Shown: piece by piece, positions 1 through 10,699 of the stretch | How the letters are laid out: the number at the start of each line of letters is the position of its first letter | Numbering within the stretch: position 1 is the first letter of the stretch | NCBI GenBank assembly: GCA_003339415.1 | Contig: PDHQ01000527.1 | Coordinates: 1 to 17,649 of the forward strand | Direction of reading: 5' to 3' | Length of the DNA stretch: 17,649 nucleotides | From: Ophiocordyceps camponoti-saundersi (nom. inval.) | Taxonomy: Eukaryota > Ascomycota > Sordariomycetes > Hypocreales > Ophiocordycipitaceae | Notes under the pieces: generated by a model | The model's database searches: none | Told to the model about the DNA's origin: nothing | The model's input: the letters and a program-made list of their open reading frames with translations, nothing else | Program-made: the position numbers and the translations under genes

Positions 1-152
<152 letters not shown>

Positions 153-206
153 AAAAATAATAAAAATAATAAAAATAATAAAAATAATAAAAATAATAAA
201 AATAAA
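153..206. repeat. 9-bp minisatellite, unit AATAAAAAT
   Basis: About six head-to-tail copies of AATAAAAAT lie between the trinucleotide array and the first complex sequence. The unit is a multiple of three and reads Asn-Lys-Asn in the same frame as the downstream relic. That fits a degenerated coding repeat, but a simple variant of the neighbouring microsatellite would look the same. Confidence 0.85.
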
Positions 207-401
207 TACTCCCGCTAAATTAAAAGCGGAGGTAATAGTAATAATAAACTTAAGGCTAAGAGTAATAGCGGAGGTAGTAGCGAAGTTAAAGGTAGCAAGG
301 GTAAAGGAGCTTATAATAATAATAATAGTAGCTATAAAGTCCGTAATAATAGTAATAATAGTAGTGATAGTAGCGGTAATAAGGGCTATAATAATTATTA
401 A
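207..401 (+). pseudogene. Asn/Ser/Gly-rich C-terminal tail of an unknown protein (RIP relic)
   Basis: Reading from position 207, this frame has one internal stop (a TAA near 216) before the TAA at 399-401. It encodes a low-complexity tail rich in Asn, Ser, Gly and Lys, with stretches such as SGGSSEVKGSKGKGAY and SSDSSGNKGY. Many Asn codons (AAT) follow a T and may have been Asp (GAT) before RIP, so the original was probably more acidic. The Asn runs continue upstream into the trinucleotide array in the same phase. There is no start codon and no recognisable domain. I cannot say whether it belonged to a transposon or a host gene. Confidence 0.45.
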
Positions 402-600
402 GTAAGTAATTACCTAACTATATAAAACTATATTATTAAAATTTATAATAAAAACTTAATTTTATTTTAATAATATTAATAATACTTAAGCTTAAATATT
501 ATATAAAATTTATAAAATAAAGCGTAATATTAACTAGTAAATTATAAATAATATTAAAATAAATTAATTAAGATATATATTAAGTAATATATTTAAGCTT
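402..600. other. AT-rich spacer, nothing recognised
   Basis: This stretch is almost pure A and T with scattered AAGCTTA motifs. I see no long frame with coherent composition, no inverted repeat and no RNA gene. Confidence 0.6.
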
Positions 601-1149
601 AGTTATATATTTAACTTAAACTTAATAAAGCTATTATTAAAAATAAAGCTAAAGGCGGATTAGGGGGTAATAGCTTTATTACTTATTTTTATTATATTAA
701 TATTAAAAAGTAAATTAAAATAAATAATAATTAAGAGAGATAAGGAGGTAAGTAAAGCGGAGGAGAAAGTAAGTAAGGCGGAGATAGCTAGCGGGGTAGA
801 AAAAGTTAAAAGCGTAAAAATAGCTAAAAATATAATAAAGGAGATAAAAGTAAGGGCGGAGAAGGAGTTAGTAAAAGCAGAGGTAATAAGGGCTATAAAA
901 AAGCTAAAGCTAAAGTTAGATCTTATCTAAGTACCTAAATTCTCTCTTATAAAGTTTATATTAGTAGCGTTAAAATATATAGTAAAGAGCGATAATAATA
1001 GCTTAGAAGATAAGCTTATAAAAGTTAAAAGTATAATTAAGCGTAAAAGATAAGGTAAAAAGTAAGGGCGGAAAAAAAGTAAGTAAGCTAAGTAAAGCTA
1101 AGTAAATTAAGGAGTAAAGTTAGGGGTAAGGTATAAGGTAAATAAATAA
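601..1149 (+). pseudogene. Lys/Glu-rich coiled-coil relic, family unknown
   Basis: A frame starting at 601 can be followed for about 180 codons. From 724 to 929 it is completely open. That part encodes a highly charged segment of alternating Lys/Glu and Ala/Val (for example KEVSKAEEKVSKAE and VRAEKELVKAEVIRAIKKLK), the texture of an amphipathic helix or coiled coil. It ends in a basic tail (IIKRKR, then GRKKSK) and a cluster of stops at 1147-1155. The internal stops are all TAA or TAG, as RIP at CAA, CAG or TGG would give. The + strand is purine-rich with repeated GCGGAG motifs, unlike the retrotransposon downstream. I recognise no family. A transposon-encoded accessory or Gag-like protein is only a guess. 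Confidence 0.45.
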
Positions 1150-1681
1150 TAATAGTTATATAGCGAAAATACTAAAAACTATCCTTTATATTTAAACTTT
1201 ATATTTAAATATTTTAATATATTTAAATATTATAAAATAATAAAAAGAGGTTAAATTAATAAAGGCGTTATAAGTAAATAAATTATAAGATAAAAGGGCT
1301 TATAATAGCTTTATAGCTAAAAGCTTTATTAAAATCCTCGCAGTTTTAAATTAAACTTATAGGAAATATTAATAAAAGCATCCTTATATAAGTAGTTAGT
1401 TTATAATATAAGGTAAAGTAAGCTATTATTTTATTTTCCTTATTATTATAAGGGTAATAAAGAGTTATAATTATAAGAATATTATAAATATAAAGAAACT
1501 TATTAAAGCTAATTTTACTATTATAAAGCTAAGTTAAGGCGCTACTTAGGAATTTCGAAAAGCTTTAATAAATTTATAAAGCGTTACTAAGTTTTAGTTA
1601 AGGTAGTTTATTAATAAGGTATCTAAAAAACTAGCTATATTTTTAAAGCCTCCTTTTTTTAAAATTCTAATAAAGCTATTA

Positions 1682-3805
1682 TTTTTCGTAAAGATAAGCT
1701 TTTAGAATCTTAGGAGACTAGGAGAAGATATTTAAAATCCGTACTTAAATAGTAAAAAAAGATTAAGGAGATTTGAAGAGAATATAAGCGGGGCGGGGCT
1801 AACCTTTATATTATTAGTAAAAATATATAAAGATTCTTTTAAAAGCGGAGTAAATATAAGCTATAAGTCCTTTATTATAAAGGAGTTAATAGCTATAAGC
1901 GGCGCGGTAAAATAGGTAAATATTAATAAAAGGGATAAAAGTTTTAAACTTAATATAAAAGAAAAAAGTTACTTAGTACGCCTTAGAGATAACGCGGAGG
2001 TATTTAAACTAAATTATAGCTAGCTATTAGAGAATAAAGCTTTTAAGTTCCCCGCTTAGTAAAGTTAAAGCGGAGTAAATTATAAAACTAAAAGTAATTA
2101 TAAACTTAATAACCTTAGTATAGATTTCCCTTACTTAGAGGAGTAAGAAGCCTTATATAAATAAGGTAAGCTTAGTTAAAGCTAGCTATTAATAAGTAAG
2201 CTTTTTTATAAAGTAGCGGAGGTAAAGCTTTTATTAAAGTTTATAGTAAATCTAAACTTTAAATATATATATTTTTTATATAAGTTAAATAATATTCTTA
2301 TTAAGGATTAGTAAAGTTATATTAGTAAAGTAAGCTTTTATAAAATAAAGGATTTTATTTTTAAGTAGCTAAAAAGTTATTTTATACTCCGTTACCTAAT
2401 TATAAAAGATACTCTAAGCTTATTTAAGCTAATAACGGACTTAAGCGGAGGTATACTTAATATTAAAAATATTAATATTATTTATAAATCCGATAATAAA
2501 TATACTAATCACTTATTTTAAGCGCTTATAAAAAAATAAGATATATAGGATAAATAATATTAAAGAAAGCAGGGAGCTTTTAAAGATTTTAGTAAAAATA
2601 AGAAAAAAGTTTAATAATTTACTATTAACTTTTAAGTAGGAAATATAGTTAGAAAAGTAAAAGTAAAGGAAAGCTATAATCTATTTAAGGAAGCTAAAAA
2701 AGTTAAGGATTTATATTAGCTTAAAGTATTAAATATAATTAAAGGCGCTTATTATATTTAATATTAAAAAGGAAGCCGAGCTTTAGAAGCTTTAAGTAAT
2801 ATAAATAAACTTTATTAAAAGAAGTAAAGCGCTATTAGTAAATTAGTTTAGCTAGTTACTTATCTAACTTTATAATAAGATTCCTATAAACTCTACTATA
2901 TAAGATATTTTCTTTATAATTATAGTTTTAAAAATCTTATTTTTAATATAAAAAAAGGAGATAAGATAGTAGCTACTTAGAGTTTAATAAACTTTTAAGC
3001 TTTTTCCCGCTTTTTAGAAAACTATAATATTAAAAGTCTAATATTAAATAGGAAAATATTTATAAGTAATATATCCTTAAAAAAGCTTAGTTAAAATTAC
3101 TATAAAAAGTTATTTATTACTTTTTAGGAAGCTAATAAGGATATTATTAAGCTTAGCGGACTTTTATAATATAATACTAGAAATAGTAAAGCGGACTTTA
3201 TTTTTAATAACTTAGGAGAGAATATTTATTAAAGGGAAAAAGTTAAAAATAAGAAAATATAAAGTATTTTCTAAAAAATAGGGAAAAAACTTATAAGCTA
3301 GGAGCTTTAACTTTTTAGAGAAAGATAATAAAAAAGTAAAATCTATATCTTATTAAAAAGGAGAAATATATATAAGCTTTAAAAAAGCTTAGCTATAAAG
3401 TTTTACTTACTAAGTTATAAACTATATAATATTAAAATCGCCGCTTATAAAAGTAAGAAATCGCCTTTAATTATCTCTCTTCGCTTTCTTAATAAAAGAT
3501 TTCTATTATATTATAATATTTTAATATACTTATTAATAATTAGAGTTTAGCTATATTTACTAATACCGCTTAGTACGCTTTATATTTAAAATTATAAAAG
3601 TAATTTTTAAAGTTTATTATAAGTATAAGTAAAAACTATATTATTAAAATAATTTTAGAATTATTAAGTTAGCTATAATATTTAATTATTTATATAGCTA
3701 TATTATTAACTTCTTAATATTTATTATAAGCTCCGCTTAAATAGCGAAAAATAAAAGGCGGTTTTTATTTTTACTTATAAGATATTAAAGTTAAAATATT
3801 TTTAA
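1682..3805 (+). pseudogene. Long coding relic (about 708 codons), family unknown
   Basis: One frame can be followed without a shift from 1682 to a stop at 3803-3805. Stops occur at roughly one codon in twenty and are nearly all TAA/TAG, consistent with RIP at Gln and Trp codons. The N-terminal part is basic (LRRLGEDI near 1709, KKRLRRFEENISGAGLTF near 1754). The middle has many Lys, Tyr and Phe residues (LITDLSGGILNIKNINI near 2432). The C-terminal part is strongly hydrophobic or aromatic (3480-3720). I see no catalytic motif of reverse transcriptase, DDE transposase, helicase or tyrosine recombinase that I can defend. The frame lies +1 relative to the preceding relic and -1 relative to the next one. 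Those shifts could be old indels, separate genes or lost introns. Confidence 0.45.
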
Positions 3806-3849
3806 TATAAGATTAAAGTAAAATTTAAAAAAGGGGAGATAATAAATAA

Positions 3850-5322
3850 TATAAATTAGCGGATATAGTTAAAGCTAAGAAAATTAAAGTTTAAGCTAAG
3901 GTATATAAGGAAATAGTTAAGCGTATTTTAGATTAAGTTAATAATATTAGCTCTTTACTTATATACCTTTTAAGTAATTTTATAAGAAAAGGTAAGGAGT
4001 TTAAAGCGGAGTTAGTAAAAAGCGGAGAGAAGCTTTATAAAGTAAGGGGAGGTATATTTATAAAAGTTTTAGGAGGGGTAATAAGCGTTAAAATTATTAA
4101 AAATAACTAGTAAAGTAAAGGCGGAGGCGAAATATAAAAAAGGAGGAGAAATTAATAAGCGTAAAAAAGGTTTAATATATATTTTAAGTAATAAAAAGTA
4201 AATAGTAAATACTTAAAGCTTATTATAAAAGGAAACTTTAGTAAAGTTAAGCTTTATAATAAGGTTTTAGTTACTTATTTTATATTATTTATATATATAA
4301 AAAAGAGCCTTATTTTTATTTTAGATAAGGTAATAAAAAGTAAATTTAAGAAATAAAGGGTAATTATATATATTAAGCTAGAATTCTTATATAGCGATAA
4401 TATTATAGCTTTTTTTATTAAATAAAGTAAGCTAAGCGAAGCGGTTAATTTTCTATATATTTTATAATAAGGTTATAATTCTTATAAGGATTAAGTATTA
4501 GAAATAGTTATTTATAATTACTTTAATTATATAAAGTTTACTAATATAAACTCTGCTTAAAATTATTATAAAGCTAGTTATAAGTTATAAAGTTTATTAT
4601 ATAGCTTATAGCTTTTATAAGTATTATTAAGTTAAAAGCTTTTTAAAAAGACTTAAGTAAGTAAAATATTATAAGAGGATCGCTAAGGTATATTTTTAGA
4701 GGATTTATAATATACTCGCTTTTTTAAAGAAACTATAATAAAGCTTTTGCTATTTTTATAAAGTTACCGCTAAGTAAAGGCTAAAAGTTAAGCGGACTAT
4801 AATAATTAAAAAAATTAAAGTTTATTAAGGAAGCTAAACTTAATATAGCTTTATTATTTTCGAAACTCTAAGTAATCTTTTAATTATATAAAGTATATAC
4901 TTTTATATAAAATATAATAGCGGGGTTTTTCTCCTTTTTATATAAAATAGTTTTCTTTCTTATTATTATATAAAGTAGCTATATAGTATTTATATTAAAA
5001 AGGCTCCTAGTAATACTTAGTAATATACTTAAATTAAAAATATTTATAATATTATTTAAGGCGTGCGGAGTCTTTATAAAGTTTATAGTAAATTATTTTT
5101 ATATTTATAATTACTTTATTTAAGTAAAGCTTATTTATATCCTTTATATTACTTAAGCTTATAATAAAATAAGTTTATAAAGCTTTTTTATTAATAGTAC
5201 GCTAAGGTTAAAATACCTTTACTTAAACTATATTAACTTTATTTACCTCTCTAATAATATTAAATAGCGTATTATAGTTATAGTTAGCTATTAAGGTTTA
5301 AATACTTTTAATAATAATAATA
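3850..5322 (+). pseudogene. Coding relic interrupted by the LTR retrotransposon (5' part, about 491 codons)
   Basis: This frame runs from 3850 up to the insertion point of the retrotransposon. The best-preserved piece (3955-4107) is long and open, with motifs such as RKGKEFKAELVKSGEKLYKV followed by a Gly/Val-rich segment. A basic patch (GGGE, then KRRRN) follows near 4125, and then a coherent stretch from 4216 to 4560. Stops are almost all TAA/TAG. Counting codons across the element and dropping one target-site copy places the next codon at 15497, which is the frame of the relic on the other side. The family is unknown. A motif resembling YSDN near 4390 is too isolated to call a polymerase. 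Confidence 0.45.
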
Positions 5323-5323
5323 T
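5319..5323. repeat. Candidate target-site duplication, left copy (AATAT)
   Basis: The five bases next to the 5' LTR are AATAT, and the five after the 3' LTR are AGTAT. The single difference is ApG versus ApA (CpT to TpT on the other strand), the same type of change that dominates LTR divergence here. Ty3/Gypsy integrases commonly make 5-bp duplications. In sequence this AT-rich the match alone is weak, but the matching reading frame across the site supports it. Confidence 0.55.
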
Positions 5324-5443
5324 TAATATAAGACATGTAATAATAGCCTTATAAATCGCCTAACCTCTTATAATATTTTACTAAGATTTCTCCTTTTAGG
5401 ATTTTACTTAAATTTCCCCTAGAAACTTTATTACCTTTACACT

Positions 5444-5466
5444 TAGGAAATTATTAAGATTTCCTA
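5444..5466. repeat. Inverted repeat TAGGAAAT / ATTTCCTA in the LTR
   Basis: TAGGAAAT at 5444-5451 pairs with ATTTCCTA at 5459-5466 across a 7-base loop. The same pair is kept in the 3' LTR. The 8-mer recurs in both orientations through the first half of the LTR, the expected U3 region, so it may be a former regulatory motif. Confidence 0.6.
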
Positions 5467-5556
5467 TTAGGATTTCTTTATAATAACTTTTAAGATTTTA
5501 CTAAGATTTCCTACTAGATCTAATATTAAAATATACCTCTAAGAATCTCTAGATTT

Positions 5557-5604
5557 TACTAGGAAATCCCCGTATACTAGGAAATTACTATATACTAGGA
5601 AATC
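5557..5604 (+). repeat. 18-bp tandem repeat in the LTR (TACTAGGAAAT core, 2.7 copies)
   Basis: TACTAGGAAAT begins at 5557, 5575 and 5593, a period of exactly 18 bp. A further copy lies at 5669. The 3' LTR has the same array with RIP-type changes (TATTAGGAAAT and similar). Tandem motifs in U3 are common regulatory modules of LTR elements. Any function here is inferred. Confidence 0.75.
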
Positions 5605-5917
5605 TTTATTTTACTAATATATATAGAAATTACCGTAAAATCCCCTTAAGTAAATATTTTTAGGATTATACTAGGAAATCTTCCTTAAGCTCCTAGCTAT
5701 ATAATTAGCTTAATATTCCTTTAAGTAATAATTTAGATTCTTTTATAATTATTATTTTAATTCTTAAAAGACTTTTACCTATACTTATATTTTTTATAAT
5801 AGCTATTTTATAATCTTATAATTAATAGCTAGCTTATCTCCTTTTTCTATATATTATATTTAATAGCTAGCTTAATATATACGCTTACTAAAAGATTATA
5901 TATATAAATATATATTA

Positions 5918-6029
5918 ACTAATAGTAATTTTATATTATACTAACTTATAAATTTCTAGCTATTAAGGTAATAAATCGGACCTAAAATATTTTTACTAAT
6001 AAGATTTTATAAGCGTAGATTTTTAGCTT
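5918..6029 (+). other. Retrotransposon leader, primer-binding site not recognisable
   Basis: This short untranslated leader lies between the 5' LTR and the gag frame. The bases directly after the LTR (ACTAATAGTAATTTTA) should contain the tRNA primer-binding site. RIP has altered it so far that I cannot match it to a tRNA. Confidence 0.4.
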
Positions 6030-7979
6030 AGAAGAAAGCTTTACTATATTTATTACTTTATTTTAGCTATATATTATTTCTTTACCCTTAAACTTTTTAA
6101 GGTAATTAAAGAAGAAATTACCGCTAGGAAAGAAAAAGCTTATATTTTTAATATTTATAAAAAAGTAAAGAAACCTTACCCCTTTAAAGGTAAATTTCCT
6201 TCTTTATAATATAGAGAAATAAAGCTTATTAGAAAGTACTTACTATATTAGGATAATTTTTAAAAAACTAAGTTACTTATTATAATTAATTATTTCTTAA
6301 TTAATCTAAACGCGGTTATAAACTATAATTAATTATCTAAATAAGTAAATTAACTAAGGTATATATTAAATAATATTCTTTACTTACTTAAGATTTTTTT
6401 AGAAAACTAGCTACCCTTTATTTAAGAATACTTTTAAACTATAAGTAATACTAAAAATAAAAATAAGTAACTTACTTTATAAAAGGAAAATAGTAAGAAT
6501 ACTAAGCTTTTTTTTTAAAAAAAAGGTAAGGAAAAGGCTAAGTCCTTTTTACTGGATAAAGGTAAGAAAACTTTTACGCTATTAGAATCCTCTCTAAAAG
6601 GAGAACCTTTTACCTTAAAGAAGAATATTTTAAGAAAGTAGTGTTTTCTAAATCCTCTTATAATATTATTTAATTCCGGAAAACCTCCCTCTTTTTCCTT
6701 AAAAAAGGAAAAATTAATATAGATAGTTAATAAAATACTTTACTCCTATAATATTATACCTTAAAATTTAAATTACTTAAGATATATTAATTTAAAAGAT
6801 AATTTATAATTGTATAATTAATTAAACTTATAAAAACTATCTAAATAATAAGTTTAGCTATAAGCTAAAAATATTAGATAATTTAAACTAGCTAATATTT
6901 TTAATATTACTTTTAACTAAATTAAGAAAACTAATTAAACTATTATTTACCGGAGTATTAACTAATTTAAAAACGCTTTAAAATAAGTTATAGCCTAAAG
7001 CGAGGATTATATTAATAAACTTATATAACTTATTCCCTTTTTTCTTAAAAGTTATATTATAAAATAATATTTTAGAGATCTAAATCTATAAATTAGATTA
7101 GAACTTACTTTTCCTAATTTTAGAATCTTAGGATAAGTAAAAGCCTTATAGAAAAAGTTTACTATCTAACTTAATATTACCGCTTTTATTATATAAAAAT
7201 AAAGCTTTATATCTTAAGATATACTTACTAGAAAAGATTTCTAATTATAAATATTAAAAATAAAAAAAATAGCTTAGGTAGCTCTTTATCCTAAATAATT
7301 TATATTAATAATTATCTTTTCTTAACTTAATATCTTTCTCTAAGAAATTTTCTAATAGCTAACTAGCGAAAATATTTTAGATAACTAAATATATAAATAC
7401 GAATAACTTATTCTAAATTTCTAAACGAAGCTAATTAGAGAAATTTAAGGTATTCTCTAAAATAACGCTACTTAGTATATAGTTTTAAGTAAGTTACCTT
7501 AATAAGAATATAAGGTAAATAATCCTAAGTAGAAATCCCCGTAAAATCTAAACTACTAACTAAAATATAAACTAAATTACTCCTTTAAAAAGCTAATAGA
7601 TAATACTTAGAAACTTTTTAATAAAAATATTAAGTTTAAAATAAAGATAAAATAGCCTTTCCTTAAGAAAAATAAAGAAAGCTTAAAAGGTAATCCTATT
7701 TTTATTAACTTAACTTACGAACTTATAAATTAAGACCCTAATATAAATAGAGTTTTTACTATTTTTTTAGAATTACGTAATATTATCCTTAATATCTTAA
7801 AATAGCCCTTAAAAGATAACTTCTTTAAGATATTTAAAAATAAATAATTAGCTAATAATTTATATTATTTTATTTTAGATTTTAAGAAAATATAAGATAA
7901 AACCTTTTAATATTATTAGAGACCTTTTTCCTAAAAACCTTTTTATTATTAAAGCTATTTTATAAATAATTAATTTCCC
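6030..7979 (+). pseudogene. gag: gag relic of the Gypsy element
   Basis: A single frame runs for about 650 codons before pol takes over in another frame. Stops are TAA/TAG at former Gln/Trp codons. The N-terminal third is Lys-rich (ARKEKAYIFNIYKKVKKPYP, then FKGKFPSLQYRE reading stops as Gln). Near 6950-7180 the sequence has the layout of a Gypsy capsid C-terminal region: a Tyr/Arg segment, a hydrophobic run, FRDLN, an IRLEL motif and a short helix (VKAL.KKF). The C-terminal third is Lys/Asn-rich. I cannot identify a Cys-His zinc knuckle, because RIP turns TGC/TGT into TAC/TAT. Position after the leader, size and capsid-like spacing make gag the best call. No start codon survives. Confidence 0.75.
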
Positions 7980-8039
7980 TCTAAAATAAGTTTCCTATTT
8001 CTCCTATATAAAGATTTTAATATTTAGTAAAAATAAACC

Positions 8040-8350
8040 TTCTAACGCTATAAAAATATATATTAATATTAAAGTAGATAAATCTCTTATTAGGAAAAAC
8101 TTACTTAATAAGTTTAATAATATTAACTATAATTTAATAATAATTTAAGGCTTAAATAATATTAAATTAGCTTTAACTTATAATTAGACTATTTTTACTT
8201 TATATATTATTAATAAAATTAATAGTAAGTTTTACCTTAGTAAGTTTAAAGCTAGCGCTTAAGTTATCGAGCGTTTTCTTACCGGAGTTTTATTAAGATA
8301 AGGGTTCTCGATCCCTTATAAAATTAATATCCTTAACTTTTAATAAGAGC
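8040..8350 (+). other. Protease-like domain (pol)
   Basis: This region contains INIKVDKSLIRKNLLNKF at 8059, which fits the catalytic Asp segment of gypsy aspartic proteases followed by the usual 'L(I)D/N..L' helix. The canonical D-T/S-G is not intact: it reads VDKS. About 70 residues later KASAQVIERFLTGVLL resembles the second hydrophobic strand and 'LLG' segment of the fold. The assignment relies mainly on its place just upstream of the reverse transcriptase. Confidence 0.55.
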
Positions 8351-9099
8351 TTTAAATTTAACTTTATAAAGGAATATATATTAAATATTATTTTACTTAT
8401 AAAGGACTAGCTATTTATAGATATATAATAGTTATTTTAATAATAATAATCCCTCCTTTTTTAATAAGTATAATTTTAATACTAATTAAGGATCCTCCTA
8501 AGAATTATAACTTTATTTTTTTTCCTAACTTTTATTTTCTTTTTAGTTTAATTATTTATAATTACTTTTATTTAACTATTTTTAACTTAAGTAATAAGCT
8601 AATCTCTTTTAAATAGAGAGAAAAGGTTAGTATTATATTAAATCTTAATAATTAATTCTCTTCTATAATCTTTTAATAAATTACTAAAAAGGACTTCTCG
8701 GATAACCCTAATAAATATTTAATATTAAATTCTCTTTTAGATTAGATAATATTATTTAATAAAACTAATATTAACTTACCTCTTATTAATATCTTAAATT
8801 TAAATTAACTATACTAATTAGGTATTTTTAAAATACCTAATATCTAGGAAATTAAGGGAGAGTATAGTATTAAAATTTATACTTTTAATCCTTAGTTATT
8901 TAGAAAAATAAAATAGCTATATAATTCCCTTCTAAAATTATAAGAAAATACTAAACTAATTAATCTGCCCTTAAAATATTATTTAAAAATCCCCCTTATT
9001 AATAATTAGTATAAGAAAAAACTTAGTTTATATCCTTACTTATTAAATAAACCTAATTAGGATTTCCTTAATAAAAAATATAACGATATATATTTATAA

Positions 9100-9800
9100 G
9101 GTAAAATAAAATAAGCGCTTAAAGCTTTACTTTTCGCTAGCTTATATTTTATTATTTAAAGAAAAGGTAAACTATATATTATTAATAACTTATAAGTTTA
9201 AAATAGAGTAGCTATTCCTAATATATATCTAATACCTCTCTCTTAAGATATAATTTATAAGTTAGTAAGTAAAAAGGTTATTTCTACTATTAATACTCGA
9301 AGCTTTTTTTATTAGTTTCTTATCTATTAAGATTACTAAGAGCGGTTTATAATTATTTCCTACCGCGGATTAGAGAAAGCTATAGTCGCTTTTATAAGGT
9401 ATAAAAATTCGCCTACTTATATATAAAGATTTATTAATTATATTCTCTAACTATATAAAGTATACGCTATTAAATATATCGATAATATAATAATCTTCTC
9501 CGATACCTTAGAGAATTATATTAAGTATCTAATTATAGTATTTAATCTTTTTATTAATATAAATCTTTCCCTCTTTACTTTTAAATTATTCTTTTATTAC
9601 TTATTTATAAAAATATAAAGGTATTATATTAACGGATTTATATTAATAAATACTTAATCTTAAGTAAAAGCCTTATAAGATATTAAGTTCCCTAATATTT
9701 TATAATATTTTAAATAGTAAATTAGATTAGCTAGATAAATAAGATATCTTATTCCTTATTTTATATAATAAATTAACCCTTTTTAAAAACGTAAAATAGT
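9100..9800 (+). other. Reverse transcriptase domain (pol)
   Basis: This is the clearest domain in the window. In order it shows RKGKLYIINNL (motif with RKDGK...DYR in relatives), NRVAIPNIYLIPLSQD-type sequence, KKVISTINTRSFFYQF (the STIDLRSGFHQI block), ISYRGLEKAIVAFIRYKNSP (fungal gypsy THRGQE...MGYKNSP) and YIDNIIIFSD at 9475-9504. The last is the YIDDIVIFS catalytic site, with the second Asp changed to Asn as expected for RIP of GATGA(C/T). Downstream, ALQDIKFP and the RYLIPYF...NPF.KRK connection match the tether before RNase H. Confidence 0.93.
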
Positions 9801-9929
9801 AATATTTTAAGAAAAATAGGAAAATAAAGTACTTATTATTAAACTAAAAAGAAATACCTTTACCTCCTAGTCTAAGATTATCCTAATAAAGGAAAAAACT
9901 AACTATTTTAATAATATTACTAACGCCTT

Positions 9930-10300
9930 TTATAATAACGCTACTCTTAGTTAGTTTTTTCCTAATTATTAACTTTTTTTATAAATCGATATTTTTTAGG
10001 AAAATAGTTTTATAGCTTATTTTTTCTATATCGATAATAAGAAATTCTAGAAATTATTTTTAAGTTTACTTTAATAGTTTATTAAACCTATTTATTATCT
10101 TAATTATATATTTAAATTTTAGCTAAAATTAAATATTAGCTAACTAAACTTAAGATTTCTTACTTAGTTTTAGCTTATTATAAACTCTAAACTTATCTAA
10201 TTAGAACCTAGAAACTAAAAATTATAATTTTTATAAATTATATTATAATTTTAATAATTATAAAATAAACCTCTCCTTTTACTACTAATATAAGGAGTAA
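9930..10300 (+). other. RNase H domain (pol)
   Basis: In frame with the reverse transcriptase, ATC-GAT (ID) at 9985-9990 starts the first RNase H strand, followed by FIAYFFYIDNKK, as in 'DAS...GFGAMVYH'. KPIYYLNYIF matches 'QPILFLSR' and the following LNIS.LNL matches the 'RYWPTELE' block after RIP. The domain removes RNA from the RNA-DNA hybrid during reverse transcription. Confidence 0.8.
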
Positions 10301-10699
10301 TAATTACCTTACTTTTACTTTTTAGTTTCTAAGTTAATATTTTTTTAAAGTTTAATATATTTTTAATATTTTTAATATTCTTATAAACTCTTTTTTACGC
10401 TTTTTTTTAAAAATAACCTTAGAAAAAGGATAAGGAGAACTTAAAAATATTTAAAAAGATTATATTAACTAGGAATATACGCTTATTTCTTTAGAAGCTA
10501 TCCTTAATAACGCTTTCTAATATAAGATTTCTAAAAAATATGTTCTTAATATATAATAATCCGAAATCTTAAAGTAACTTAAAAATAAAGATTTTTAGAA
10601 AAAATTTACTTTTATCTAAGTAAATAGCTTATTATATTTTAAAAATATTAATAGTTAATAATAACTTTATATTTTTAAAACTTATATTAAAGAAATTAT

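Larger units (their letters stand above)
5324..5917 (+). repeat. 5' long terminal repeat (594 bp)
   Basis: This matches 14896-15489 base for base without any indel that I can see, at roughly 89-90% identity by eye. It begins TAATATAAGA and ends TATATTA, which fits original TG...CA ends after RIP. The start could be one base earlier, because both copies are preceded by T. Differences from the 3' copy are almost all transitions, mainly at CpT/ApG. It carries clustered copies of TAGGAAAT and its complement ATTTCCTA, including an 18-bp tandem at 5557. I cannot locate a promoter or polyadenylation signal with confidence in such AT-rich sequence. Confidence 0.93.

Noticed and set aside
4380..4420. 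YSDN motif resembling a reverse-transcriptase YxDD box
   Set aside because: The neighbouring sequence lacks the other reverse-transcriptase blocks, unlike the clear series at 9100-9700. One four-residue match in AT-rich sequence is not evidence.
7921..7990. CCHC zinc knuckle at the gag C-terminus
   Set aside because: Tyr codons in this stretch could be former Cys codons, but the spacing and intervening residues do not fit C-x2-C-x4-H-x4-C.
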